Made by a program: the position numbers and the translations under genes. DNA of 64,000 nucleotides, from the NCBI RefSeq assembly GCF_001662875.1, contig NZ_JPVZ01000003.1, forward strand, positions 1-64,000, given 5' to 3'. The stretch comes from Thalassospira tepidiphila MCCC 1A03514 (GTDB lineage: Bacteria; Pseudomonadota; Alphaproteobacteria; Rhodospirillales; Thalassospiraceae). Every line of letters begins with the position of its first letter. Position 1 is the first letter of the stretch. Below, piece by piece: positions 18,803 to 26,991 of the stretch. Below the pieces are notes generated by a model that saw only the letters and a list, made by a program, of their open reading frames with translations, made no database searches and was not told the DNA's origin.

Positions 18803-19408
18803 ATGACTAAAGTTCTGCATGTTAGCGCATCTGTGAATGGTGAGAACTCGAACTCCCGCCAGATCGCCCTCAAACTGATCGACCGCATCAAGGCCGCTGA
18901 TTCGTCGGCAACCGTTATTGAACGCGACACCAACGAGGCAGTCGTTTCAGCGATCACCGGCGAAACCGTTGGTGCCTATTACACCCCGGCTGAAAACCGT
19001 TCAGAAGCTCAGAAAAAAGTGATCGCCGCATCTGACAAGATGGTGGCTGAGATTATGGATGCAGATGTTCTTGTGATCGGTGCACCGATGTACAACTTCT
19101 CCATCCCGTCGACCCTTAAGGCTTGGGTTGATCTGATCGCCCGCGTTGGTGTGACCTTCAACTACACCGAAAACGGCCCGGTTGGTCTGGTCGAAGGCAA
19201 AAAAGCCTACATCGTCGCCGCAACCGGTGGCGTTCCGGTCAATAGCCCGGCTGATTTCGCGACCCCGTACCTCAAACAGGTTCTGGCCTTTATCGGCATC
19301 ACCGATGTTGAAGTCGTCGAAGCGTCTGGCTTTGGTGTTAACGCCGAAGAAGCCATGGCCAAGGCCATTGCCAATGTCGAAGCGGCCAAGCTGCCGGCCG
19401 CTGCCTAA
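18803..19408 (+). CDS. azoR: FMN-dependent NADH-azoreductase
   Basis: A 201-residue flavodoxin-fold quinone/azo reductase of the AzoR family that reduces azo bonds and quinones with NADH. The FMN phosphate loop is VSASVNGENSNSRQIA at the N-terminus, and the family signature APMYNFSIPSTLKAWVD follows near residue 95. GGTFNYTENGPVGL-like sequence (VTFNYTENGPVGL) and AATGGVP complete the flavin site. GAGACTG lies upstream. It is a single gene bounded by a terminator. Confidence 0.93.
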   Translation: MTKVLHVSASVNGENSNSRQIALKLIDRIKAADSSATVIERDTNEAVVSAITGETVGAYYTPAENRSEAQKKVIAASDKMVAEIMDADVLVIGAPMYNFSIPSTLKAWVDLIARVGVTFNYTENGPVGLVEGKKAYIVAATGGVPVNSPADFATPYLKQVLAFIGITDVEVVEASGFGVNAEEAMAKAIANVEAAKLPAAA

Positions 19409-19503
19409 GCATCCCGGTTCAAAAGTCCCGATACATTCCCGCCGATCAGCGAATTTCCATATCCCCCCCCCCTTGGTTTGCTGATTGACGGGCGTGTTTC
19501 CCG

Positions 19504-19538
19504 AAATGCCCGACGGTTCCCTCCCGTTCGGGCATTTT
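19504..19538 (+). terminator. Terminator after azoR
   Basis: AAATGCCCGA (19504-19513) pairs perfectly with TCGGGCATTT (19528-19537), and inner CGG/CCG pairs extend the stem past a one-base bulge. The run of T is short. It lies 95 bases after azoR and before the DUF1499 gene. Confidence 0.7.
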
Positions 19539-19559
19539 GATTCTTAACCTTTTGTGTTT

Positions 19560-20120
19560 ATGGTATCGGAGTTCGCAAAAGGGCAGGTGGTGTCATTGAA
19601 ACGGCTGGCGATGGTTGCAATCTGGGGACTGCTGGTACTGGCAGGCATTTTCGTAACGGTCCGTTTTACCGGGCTGATGGATCATATGTTGCCTGCTGGC
19701 GATCCCCCCAATATGACCTTCGGGCGCGATGCCGACCTTCCGAATGTGCCGAATTTCTTCCTTGCCTGTCCGGTCGATCGCCTACCTGACAGTGACCGCG
19801 CCATGCAAAGTCCGTCTTTTGCGGCGTCGGTCGCGACACTGACCGAGGTTTTGATCGAAACCGCCCCGGATCACGGCATGACGTTGATGACCGATGTTTC
19901 GGGTGGCAAGGCCGGTCGCCTTTATTTCCTGGCACGCTCGGCAGTATTTCGTTTTCCCGACTGGGTCGAGATCGAGTTGATCCTGCCGGAAACCGGCAAT
20001 GATGTGGCTTTCTGTTTGTTCGCCCAATCGGTCTATGGCCGCGATGATTTCGGGCAAAATGAAAAACGCACACGGGCCTGGCTTGCCGATGTCGAAGCCC
20101 GCATGGGACAAAATCAGTAA
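19560..20120 (+). CDS. DUF1499 family protein with N-terminal membrane anchor
   Basis: The product, about 186 residues, has one hydrophobic segment (LAMVAIWGLLVLAGIFVTV) then a soluble domain. The C-terminal YGRDDFGQNEKRTRAWLADV matches the DUF1499 pattern (SRxGxxDxGxNRxRI), and FRFPDWVEIEL fits its central strand. The function of the family is unknown. The start is uncertain: ATG 19560 and GTG 19554 have no clear ribosome site, whereas an internal TTG at 19595 follows AGGTGG, so the true protein may begin at LKRLAM. Confidence 0.75.
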   Translation: MVSEFAKGQVVSLKRLAMVAIWGLLVLAGIFVTVRFTGLMDHMLPAGDPPNMTFGRDADLPNVPNFFLACPVDRLPDSDRAMQSPSFAASVATLTEVLIETAPDHGMTLMTDVSGGKAGRLYFLARSAVFRFPDWVEIELILPETGNDVAFCLFAQSVYGRDDFGQNEKRTRAWLADVEARMGQNQ

Positions 20121-20188
20121 ACCGGGATAAACAGCCAATGCCAACGCGATTGATCATCCGTCGGCCATGGTGTTTGATACCCTTGGCT

Positions 20189-20204
20189 GGCATGGGCCCA
20201 TGCC
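20189..20204. repeat. Perfect 16-bp palindrome upstream of crcB
   Basis: GGCATGGGCCCATGCC is a perfect palindrome located 47 bases before the crcB start. It has no loop, so it is more likely a dimeric-protein binding site than an RNA hairpin. No neighbouring regulator gene points to a ligand. Confidence 0.5.
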
Positions 20205-20250
20205 GTATTCACACGTGACATTTCAGGACTGAGGGAATAGGTTCCGCGCC

Positions 20251-20643
20251 ATGCAATTTTCACCGTTGTTAATCGCATCCATTGCCTTGGGCGGTGCCAT
20301 TGGTGCCGTTGCGCGTCACAGTGTTTCCGTCATGATGGGTTCTGTGATGGGCACTGGATTTCCCTGGGGAACTTTGACGGTCAATGTCGTCGGTTCGTTC
20401 CTGATGGGGGTGCTGATCGAGGTTTCCGCCCTGAAACTATCCATGGGGCTTGAAACGCGCGCACTCCTTGTGACCGGTTTTCTGGGGGCGTTTACAACTT
20501 TTTCGACGTTCTCGCTGGATGTCGCGACCTTGTATGAACGGGGCAATATGGGGCTTGCCGCCCTTTATGTTGGTGTGTCCGTGGTGGTCGGTATTTCGGC
20601 ATTGTTTGGCGCAATCGCGCTGGTAAGGGGTATTCTGCAATGA
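20251..20643 (+). CDS. crcB: Fluoride exporter CrcB/Fluc
   Basis: A 130-residue, four-TM Fluc channel protein that exports fluoride as an antiparallel dimer. Visible signatures are GGAIGAVARHSVS at the N-terminus, GTLTVNVVGSFLMG with the conserved Asn in TM2, and GFLGAFTTFSTFS with the Phe-box residues in TM3. The stop codon overlaps the rluC start by four bases (ATGA). No fluoride riboswitch consensus is visible upstream. Confidence 0.94.
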   Translation: MQFSPLLIASIALGGAIGAVARHSVSVMMGSVMGTGFPWGTLTVNVVGSFLMGVLIEVSALKLSMGLETRALLVTGFLGAFTTFSTFSLDVATLYERGNMGLAALYVGVSVVVGISALFGAIALVRGILQ

Positions 20644-21743
20644 GTGGTGTCACTCTGCGCAAGGTCAAGGCAGACGAGGCCGACATTCGGCTCGATCGCT
20701 GGTTCAAGCGCAACTGTCCCGAATTCACATTTGGTCAGGTCCAGAAATTCCTGCGTGGCGGTCAGATCCGTGTCGATGGCAAACGTGCCAAGGCCAATCA
20801 GCGTGTTGAGCCGGGCCAGGAAATCCGTGTACCACCTGCGCCGGTCATGTCCGGTGGTGGTACCGGCCCATGGGGCGAAGATGGTTCGGGCTATAACCCG
20901 TCTGAAGTCCAGCAACGCAAACACGCTGGCCCCGCCAAGTCCGATGCGACCGAGGCAGAGCTGCAGGCACTGCGCGATTCCGTCATTTTCTATGACGAGT
21001 TGGTTCTGGCAATCAACAAGCCCGCCGGCCTTGCCGTGCAGGGCGGGACCAACACCAATGTTCATGTCGATGGCATGCTTGATGCGCTGAAGCTTGATAG
21101 CAAGGAACGCCCGAAGCTGGTCCACCGTCTGGATAAGGACACCAGTGGTGTGCTGTTGCTGGCCCGTTCGGCATCGGCGGCCCATGCGCTGACCAAGGCG
21201 TTCAAGGATAAATCGACCCGCAAGCTTTACTGGGCGATTGTCACCGGTGCGCCTGCGGAACGCGAAGGCATGATTGATGCCCCGCTTGCCAAAATCGCTG
21301 GCAAGGGCGGGGAGAAAATGGTCATCGACGAGAAGCTCGGTAAATCGGCACAGTCCGTCTTCCGCCAGCTTCATCGCGCCGGGCGCAAGGCCGCATGGCT
21401 TGCCCTGTCACCGCTGACCGGTCGTACTCACCAGTTGCGTGTTCATTGCGAGGCCATCGAATGCCCGATCCTCGGCGACGGCAAATATGGTGGGCCCAAG
21501 GCGTTTATTGATGGCCTGTCCAATCAGATGCATCTGCATGCGCGTGCGATTGATTTCCCGCACCCGGTCACCGGCCATCGCGTCGTGATCGAGGCACCCG
21601 TGCCGGAACATTTTGCCGAAACGCTCAAAAAGCTGAACTTCGATCCGAAAACGCCGACCAAATTCCTGACCCCGGAAATTCACCGCGAAAAGGAAGAAAA
21701 GCCCAAGCCAAAGGCAAAACCGTCGCGTGCACGCAAGAAATAG
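20640..21743 (+). CDS. rluC: RluC-family 23S rRNA pseudouridine synthase
   Basis: A 367-residue protein with an N-terminal S4 RNA-binding domain (DIRLDRWFKRNCPEFTFGQV) and a pseudouridine synthase domain with the catalytic motif HRLDKDTSGVLLL, in which the Asp is the nucleophile. GRTHQLRVHCEAI is the second family motif. The basic Lys/Pro-rich tail (KPKPKAKPSRARKK) extends beyond the usual length. RluC modifies U955/2504/2580 in E. coli; the target here is inferred. Confidence 0.92.
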   Translation: MSGVTLRKVKADEADIRLDRWFKRNCPEFTFGQVQKFLRGGQIRVDGKRAKANQRVEPGQEIRVPPAPVMSGGGTGPWGEDGSGYNPSEVQQRKHAGPAKSDATEAELQALRDSVIFYDELVLAINKPAGLAVQGGTNTNVHVDGMLDALKLDSKERPKLVHRLDKDTSGVLLLARSASAAHALTKAFKDKSTRKLYWAIVTGAPAEREGMIDAPLAKIAGKGGEKMVIDEKLGKSAQSVFRQLHRAGRKAAWLALSPLTGRTHQLRVHCEAIECPILGDGKYGGPKAFIDGLSNQMHLHARAIDFPHPVTGHRVVIEAPVPEHFAETLKKLNFDPKTPTKFLTPEIHREKEEKPKPKAKPSRARKK

Positions 21744-21771
21744 GGTGTTGTCGAAACGGCACCAAACACCG

Positions 21772-21799
21772 AAAAGCCGACGCATTGCGTCGGCTTTTT
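21772..21799 (+). terminator. Terminator after rluC
   Basis: A perfect 12-bp stem (AAAAGCCGACGC at 21772-21783 with GCGTCGGCTTTT at 21787-21798) with an ATT loop runs into TT. The A-tract on the left arm also gives a U-tract on the other strand, so it can serve the convergent small gene at 21838-22104. Confidence 0.9.
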
Positions 21800-21837
21800 C
21801 GTCCTCCTGATCAAACGGCGTTGGGACACAGTCTGTA

Positions 21838-22104
21838 CTAGGTGTTTTTGCTGTCGAAACGTCTCATGAAGGCGTCATAGACCCGGTTCAGGTGTTGGGC
21901 ATGAACCGTATTGCCCATGCGTTCACACATTTCGGCCTGGCCCTTGATCATCACGGCAAGCTGTTTGCGGCCGTTTTTGGTATGCACCATGCACTCACCC
22001 TCCTCAAGGGCGGTGACCAATGGAATATGCTCGCACTCGGCAATAGCCAGCACTTCCTCCTCGGTGAGGTCGCTGAAGTCGATGCAGTCGCGAAGTGTAA
22101 GCAT
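21838..22104 (-). CDS. Small conserved protein (88 residues)
   Basis: Starts MLTLRDCIDFSDLTEEEVLAIAECEHIP, continues with ECMVHTKNGRKQLAVMIKGQ and ends FMRRFDSKNT. It is mostly helical and acidic at the front, with no membrane segment. I recall such small proteins with SDLTEEEVLAIAEHEH in Rhodospirillales genomes, but no function. The start is set by AGGAGG at eight bases before ATG 22104; an open extension upstream has no such site. Confidence 0.8.
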   Translation of the reverse strand: MLTLRDCIDFSDLTEEEVLAIAECEHIPLVTALEEGECMVHTKNGRKQLAVMIKGQAEMCERMGNTVHAQHLNRVYDAFMRRFDSKNT

Positions 22105-22263
22105 GGTCTGCCTCCTGTCGCAGAGAGCCTGCCTCTGTCGGGCAGGGCCCTGTAGGCCAGAATTCAATTGTAGCGCGCATTGCTCCGCTTAGACAGTAAT
22201 ACAAAATTCACTTGTGGTTTCTGGTGCTTCCCGCACAGCACAAAAAATGCACGGCAATACAAC

Positions 22264-22307
22264 CGCGGGAGACTCGATCTTTGAAACGCTTTCGATTAGT
22301 CTCCGCG
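22264..22307 (+). promoter_or_regulatory. Leader hairpin before HAD phosphatase gene
   Basis: CGCGGGAGACT (22264-22274) pairs with AGTCTCCGCG (22298-22307) with a single bulged G, around a 23-base loop, followed by TTCCAAATTTTTG. It lies 27 bases before ATG 22335. The shape is that of an attenuator or intrinsic terminator in a 5' leader, though no upstream + strand gene needs termination there. Confidence 0.45.
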
Positions 22308-22334
22308 TTCCAAATTTTTGATGAAAGACCCCAC

Positions 22335-23033
22335 ATGACCACTGATCCGCTCCGACTTGTGATTTTTGATTGCGACGGCACCCTTGTTGACAGCCAGCAC
22401 GCCATTGCGCACTGCATGGATCATGCCTTTGCGCAGCATGGCCTGGATTGTCCGGGGCTTGAAAACACGCGCACCATCATTGGTCTGAGCCTGCCCGAAG
22501 CCATCACAAAGCTGGCAAGCCCGGCACGGGTGGATGAGGACATCATCGCAGCCGTGACAGCGGCCTATAAAACCGCATTCTTCACCCTGCGCCAGACCCC
22601 CGATTTCCACGAGCCGCTGTTCCCCGGTGTGCACGAAGTTCTGATGGAAATCGATGGCCGCAAATGGCTAAGCGGTGTGGCAACCGGCAAGGCCCGTCGG
22701 GGTCTTGATGCGGTGCTGGCGCGCAACGAACTTGAAGGCCGCTTTGTCACCCTTCAGACCTGTGACAATCATCCGTCAAAACCCAATCCCGCGATGTTGA
22801 TGGCGGCCCTTGAAGAAACCGGGGTCGATGCGCCCAATGCGGTGATCGTTGGCGATACCAGCTATGACATCGAAATGGGCCGGGCGGCTGGCATGATCGC
22901 CATCGGCGTTGATTGGGGCTATCATGATGTCGATACGCTGCATAAATCAGGTGCGCACGCCGTCATCAGCCACTTTGATGAACTGACTGCTGCCCTTGAT
23001 ACGATTTGGGAAATTGACCGTGACGCCGCTTAA
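22335..23033 (+). CDS. HAD-superfamily phosphatase, phosphoglycolate-phosphatase-like
   Basis: A 232-residue HAD hydrolase with all four motifs: nucleophile DCDGTLVDS (from residue 12), a Thr in VATGKARRG, Lys in NHPSKPNP, and VGDTSYDIEMGRAAG with the metal-binding Asp. An alpha-helical cap follows motif I, typical of Gph-like enzymes that clear 2-phosphoglycolate, but the substrate is not certain. Its stop codon lies inside the start region of the next gene. Confidence 0.88.
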   Translation: MTTDPLRLVIFDCDGTLVDSQHAIAHCMDHAFAQHGLDCPGLENTRTIIGLSLPEAITKLASPARVDEDIIAAVTAAYKTAFFTLRQTPDFHEPLFPGVHEVLMEIDGRKWLSGVATGKARRGLDAVLARNELEGRFVTLQTCDNHPSKPNPAMLMAALEETGVDAPNAVIVGDTSYDIEMGRAAGMIAIGVDWGYHDVDTLHKSGAHAVISHFDELTAALDTIWEIDRDAA

Positions 23034-23493
23034 GAACCCCGACCTTGCCCCGATCCGTTTTGAGCTGACCCTGGCCGTCGATCCGGATGATGCGTTCAAG
23101 GCATTCACATCGGGCTTTGGCGACTGGTGGCCGACCGATACCCATTCGATCACAAAAAAGGACTGCATCACGGTCGAATTCAATGACGGTGTTGGCGGTG
23201 AAATTATCGAACGCGCCAAGGGGCAGGATGATATCCCTTGGGGGCGGGTAAGAAGCTGGCAACCGGGCGAACATGTGTCCTTTACCTGGCATCCGGGCTG
23301 GAATGCCGGCGACTTTACCCTGGTTGAGGTGTCCTTTGACCTCAACGAGTTTGGTCGCTGTGTCATCCGGTTGGAGCACAAGGCATGGGAAAATGTCGGC
23401 CAAATCGCGCCAGCCCTTCGCGAAGGCTACCTCAAGGGTTGGGAATTTGCCTTTGGCGAATGCTTTGGCAATTATCTGCGCCAGCGCCGCTAG
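23020..23493 (+). CDS. SRPBCC (AHSA1-like) family protein
   Basis: About 157 residues: FELTLAVDPDDAFKAFTSGFGDWWP, then EIIERAKGQDDIPWGRVRSWQPGEHVSFTWHPG and a long C-terminal helix. This is the pattern of START/Bet v 1-like AHSA1 proteins with a hydrophobic ligand pocket; the function is unknown. The likely start is GTG 23020, which overlaps the upstream HAD gene by 14 bases, so the two are probably one transcript. Confidence 0.8.
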   Translation: MTPLKNPDLAPIRFELTLAVDPDDAFKAFTSGFGDWWPTDTHSITKKDCITVEFNDGVGGEIIERAKGQDDIPWGRVRSWQPGEHVSFTWHPGWNAGDFTLVEVSFDLNEFGRCVIRLEHKAWENVGQIAPALREGYLKGWEFAFGECFGNYLRQRR

Positions 23494-23519
23494 GGGCGGC
23501 TTTGATATCGGTCCGCTGA

Positions 23520-24134
23520 TCAGTACAGCTGATACTCGATCAATTCACGCTGCAATTTCACCGGGTCGCGGAACCAGTGGGTGATAAAGCCCAGTTCTCG
23601 CGCCTGCTGAATGTTACGCTCGCTGTCATCGATAAACAGGGTTTCGCGCGGGTTAAGCTTGAAGCGTGAAATCGCCAGATCAAAAATCCGCGGATCGGGC
23701 TTGGCGAGTTTTTCCTGGCCAGACACCAGAATATCTTCGAAGTGATCAAGGAACTCAAAGCGTTCCAATGCATGCGGCCATGTTTCTGCCGACCAGTTGG
23801 TCAGGGCAAACAGCCGCACTTTTTTGCGTTTTTTAAGGTCTTCAAGAATACCGACCGTGCGATCAATCGCGCCTTTTAGCATCTCCGGCCAGCGTTCCTG
23901 CCATGCGGCGATCTCGTCATGGTGCTGCGGATAGCGGTGCTGAAGGTCGGGGATGGAATTGGCAAAACTCAGCATCCCCTGATCATGCAGATGGTTCCAG
24001 TGCGGATGACAAACCTCGGCCAGAAAACGCTCCATCTCCGCATCGTCCTTGAACATCTTGCGATACAGATAGCGCGGATCCCAATCGACAAGAACGCCGC
24101 CAAGGTCGAACAAAACCGTTTCAATATCGCGCAT
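23520..24134 (-). CDS. HAD-IA hydrolase (YihX/glucose-1-phosphatase-like)
   Basis: A 204-residue HAD enzyme starting MRDIETVLFDLGGVLVDWDP, whose DLGGVL(V/I)DW nucleophile motif is typical of the YihX and epoxide-hydrolase N-domain branch. Other motifs: ALTNWS, Lys in KLAKPDPRIF and FIDDSERNIQQA. The substrate is probably a small phosphomonoester. It is convergent with the SRPBCC gene. Confidence 0.87.
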   Translation of the reverse strand: MRDIETVLFDLGGVLVDWDPRYLYRKMFKDDAEMERFLAEVCHPHWNHLHDQGMLSFANSIPDLQHRYPQHHDEIAAWQERWPEMLKGAIDRTVGILEDLKKRKKVRLFALTNWSAETWPHALERFEFLDHFEDILVSGQEKLAKPDPRIFDLAISRFKLNPRETLFIDDSERNIQQARELGFITHWFRDPVKLQRELIEYQLY

Positions 24135-24295
24135 GTCTTCTCCATCTGGCGGGTTGTGGCTGTTGGGTGCCCCTTTTAATCAGGGGACGTCCAATGGTGC
24201 AAGCAGCAGTTAGGGGCCAAACGCTGTGTTATCATGATCCTTGTTGCGATTGGCACCGTAAACAAACCTGAATGAAATGCGGTCGCGTCTGAATA

Positions 24296-24338
24296 TAGAT
24301 GACAGGCTAGATGACAGGCCAGATGACAGTAATGTCAT
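24296..24338. repeat. Three 12-bp direct repeats plus inverted repeat
   Basis: TAGATGACAGGC occurs at 24296-24307 and 24308-24319, with a third diverged copy CAGATGACAGTA at 24320-24331. The third copy starts an inverted repeat ATGACA-GTAA-TGTCAT (24323-24338). The array lies 78 bases before the dienelactone hydrolase start and looks like an operator with helically phased half-sites. Confidence 0.6.
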
Positions 24339-24415
24339 TTGCCAACCGGGCGTGCCGTCGCAAATGATGGTGATACGGGGAAAACCCGAAAACAGGAATC
24401 AGAGGAGGCTAGAAC

Positions 24416-25240
24416 ATGTGTACGCTAGACGGATGTGGCTCCCACGAACATCTCGGTCCGCCGCCCAAGGCAACCGATGAAGAACGCCGACTGTTTCTGA
24501 AGGGCGCAGTTGCCCTGCCTTTGGCTGTTATTCTTGCCGACCCGATGCTGGCCCATGCGGCGGGCCACGGACTTGATAAAGTGACCATCACCACGCCAGA
24601 AGGCGATGAAATGGTCGCCGAAGTCGCCATGCCGGCAACCCTTCCGGCACCGACGGTCATTCTGATCCACGAATGGTGGGGGCTTAATGATCATATCCGC
24701 GCAGTGGCGGCTGAATATGCCAAGCAGGGCTATATCGCGCTTGCGGTTGACCTGTATGGCAAACCACCTGCCACCACGCCGGATGGGGCGCGTTCCCTGA
24801 TGTCTTCGATGGACCCGGCGGTTGCGACCCGCAAGTTGCAGGCCTCGGTCGAATTCCTGCGTAACCACAAGGACTCAACTGGCAAGGTTGGTTCGGTCGG
24901 TTGGTGCTTTGGCGGTGGCTGGTCGCTCAATACAGCACTTGCGACCAATATTGACGCAGCCGTGATCTATTACGGTAACGTCAAAAAGACCCCGGAACAG
25001 GTCGCAACGCTCAATGCGCCGATCATGGGCCATTTCGGTACCCTTGATAAAAACATCAACCGGGAAATGGTCGAAGGCTTCGAAGAATCGCTCCGCATTG
25101 CTGGCAAGACCGATTACCAGTTCTTCTGGTATGACGCCGATCACTCCTTTGCCAACCCGACGGGTGGCCGCTATGACGGCGAAGATGCCATGCTGGCCTG
25201 GGAACGCACCATGGCCTTCTTTGACGAACATCTAAGCTAA
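24416..25240 (+). CDS. Dienelactone-hydrolase-family protein with Tat signal
   Basis: A 274-residue alpha/beta hydrolase. The N-terminus MCTLDGCGSHEH precedes a twin-arginine motif ERRLFLKG (Arg24-Arg25) and a hydrophobic stretch to AHA (residue 48), so it is probably folded and exported by Tat. The DLH catalytic set is present: Cys164 in GWCFGG, Asp211 in GTLDKN, His243 in DADHSFAN, and Glu86 in IHEWWG. These enzymes hydrolyse dienelactones or similar esters; the substrate is unknown. AGAGGAGG precedes the ATG. Confidence 0.9.
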   Translation: MCTLDGCGSHEHLGPPPKATDEERRLFLKGAVALPLAVILADPMLAHAAGHGLDKVTITTPEGDEMVAEVAMPATLPAPTVILIHEWWGLNDHIRAVAAEYAKQGYIALAVDLYGKPPATTPDGARSLMSSMDPAVATRKLQASVEFLRNHKDSTGKVGSVGWCFGGGWSLNTALATNIDAAVIYYGNVKKTPEQVATLNAPIMGHFGTLDKNINREMVEGFEESLRIAGKTDYQFFWYDADHSFANPTGGRYDGEDAMLAWERTMAFFDEHLS

Positions 25241-25261
25241 CCATCGCCAATGGTACGATGA

Positions 25262-25289
25262 AAAAAGGCCGGGGTTTCCCGGCCTTTTT
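25262..25289. terminator. Bidirectional terminator
   Basis: A-tract plus GGCCGGG (to 25273) pairs with CCCGGCC plus T-tract (25278-25289) around GTTT. It lies between the hydrolase gene (+) and the convergent ABC permease gene (-) and fits both. Confidence 0.9.
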
Positions 25290-25318
25290 ATTTGTCTGAT
25301 GATTGGTTCAAATGGGGT

Positions 25319-26089
25319 TTAGTTCGTCGGATTTCCGCGGTTTGCCCATTTGGTCGACCGGCGTTCGATGACGTTGAAGATCTCGTACATCGCAATCCCC
25401 ATCACCGCGATCACCAGCAATCCGGCAAACACCAGCGGCATGTTGAATTTCGACGACGCCGACAACATCAAATAACCAACACCCACGTTCGACGCGACGG
25501 TTTCCGAAATCACCGAGCCGACAAAGGCTAGGGTGATCGCAACCTTAAGGGATGCAAAGAAGTACGGCATCGCCCGCGGGAAGCCGACCTTGATCAGGAT
25601 GTCACGCCGTGTCGCGCCAAGCGACCGCAACACATCGCGCAGTTCCGGCTCCAGCGTGGCAAGGCCGGTGGCAACGTTGACCACAATCGGAAAGAACGAA
25701 ATCAAAAACGCCGTGATGATCGCCGGCACCGTACCGATGCCAAACCACATCACCAGAACCGGGACAAGGGCCACCTTGGGGACAGAGTTAAACCCGACCA
25801 AAAGCGGATTGGCCGCGTCATAAATCGCCCGGCTTGATCCGACCAGCGCACCCAGCACAACCCCGAACACCACGGCAATGGCAAAGCCCGCCAGTGTCGT
25901 ATAAAGCGTGTGATAGGCATGCATCCAGATCGCTTCATGGAACTGCCAGCCGACAATAATGCTCTCAGACGGGGTCGGCAGGACATAGGGCGGAATGTTG
26001 AAAATCCGCACAATCAATTCCCACAGCACGAAAAGCCCGATGGCGCTCAGCCACGGCGTTGCTTTGCGAAGGTTCAATTTCTTTTTCAT
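25319..26089 (-). CDS. ABC importer permease (SsuC/TauC/ThiX type)
   Basis: A 256-residue inner-membrane permease with about six TM segments. The EAA-loop signature that docks to the ATPase is DVLRSLGATRRDILIKVGFPRAMP. Family members import nitrate, taurine, alkanesulfonates or pyrimidine precursors. It is the last gene of a three-gene operon, 18 bases after the ATPase gene. Confidence 0.92.
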   Translation of the reverse strand: MKKKLNLRKATPWLSAIGLFVLWELIVRIFNIPPYVLPTPSESIIVGWQFHEAIWMHAYHTLYTTLAGFAIAVVFGVVLGALVGSSRAIYDAANPLLVGFNSVPKVALVPVLVMWFGIGTVPAIITAFLISFFPIVVNVATGLATLEPELRDVLRSLGATRRDILIKVGFPRAMPYFFASLKVAITLAFVGSVISETVASNVGVGYLMLSASSKFNMPLVFAGLLVIAVMGIAMYEIFNVIERRSTKWANRGNPTN

Positions 26090-26107
26090 GACTTTTCCCG
26101 CCCTTCC

Positions 26108-26893
26108 TTATGCTTCTCGCACGTCACGAATGTGACTGCGCAATTCGTGGACAAGATCGGTGAAAGGCTGGGTAAAGGTGGTTTCCTGATCGCGGGGGCG
26201 GGGCAGGGTGTTTTCACGTTCCACAAGGATTTTACCCGGGCGTTTGGACATCACATAGATGGTATCGGCAAGATAGGCGGCCTCACGCAAATCATGGGTG
26301 ACCAGAATAACCGTGAACGGCTTGATCATCCAAAGGTTCTGCAAAATGTCCCAAAGCTCTTCACGGGTGAAGGCATCAAGCGCGCCAAACGGCTCGTCGA
26401 GCATCAAAAGGTCCGGCTCATGGATCAATGACCGGCACAGTGATGCGCGCTGCTGCATGCCGCCCGAAAGCTCCCACGGATATTTGTCTTCGTGGCCTTC
26501 AAGCCCGACCGTCGCCAAAAGCTTGCGCGCGCTTTCTTCATATTCCGCGCGATGTTTGCGCAGGCGGTTGCGGTGCGGCTTGACGATTTCCATCGGCAAC
26601 AGAACGTTATCAAGGGTCGTGCGCCACGGCAAAAGGGTGGGGTTCTGAAACGCCATGCCAACAATCTTGAGCGGCCCTGAAACTTCCTTGCCATCGACAA
26701 TGACATTGCCCTCAGATGGCGGCATCAGGCCGGAAACCAGTTTCAGCAAGGATGACTTGCCACAGCCCGATGGGCCGACAACGGCGATAAATTCGCCCTT
26801 GTCGATCTTCATATTGGTGGTTTCAAGCGCCAGTTCATCGCCTTCGCTATAGCGAAGTTTGACGTCGTTGAGTTCGACGAAGCTTTTGGACAC
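26108..26893 (-). CDS. ABC importer ATP-binding protein (SsuB/TauB/ThiZ type)
   Basis: A 261-residue ATPase with Walker A GPSGCGKSS (40-48), Q-loop AFQNPTLLPW (81-90), signature LSGGMQQR (142-149), Walker B LLMLDEPFGALD (162-173) and the H-loop His in VTHDLREA. The start is GTG (MSKSFVELND). It energises the neighbouring permease. Confidence 0.93.
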   Translation of the reverse strand: MSKSFVELNDVKLRYSEGDELALETTNMKIDKGEFIAVVGPSGCGKSSLLKLVSGLMPPSEGNVIVDGKEVSGPLKIVGMAFQNPTLLPWRTTLDNVLLPMEIVKPHRNRLRKHRAEYEESARKLLATVGLEGHEDKYPWELSGGMQQRASLCRSLIHEPDLLMLDEPFGALDAFTREELWDILQNLWMIKPFTVILVTHDLREAAYLADTIYVMSKRPGKILVERENTLPRPRDQETTFTQPFTDLVHELRSHIRDVREA

Positions 26894-26991
26894 TGCAGTT
26901 ATTCCCCCTGCTTGGCCTGTTCGTATTCTTGTTTCTCTGTCATGGAAAACGGGGCAGTCAGAAAATCCGACTGCCCCGTCTCATAAGATGA

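Noticed and set aside
20121-20250. A fluoride riboswitch before crcB
   Set aside because: The conserved GGNGAUGG and CUGAU elements are not present in a usable arrangement.
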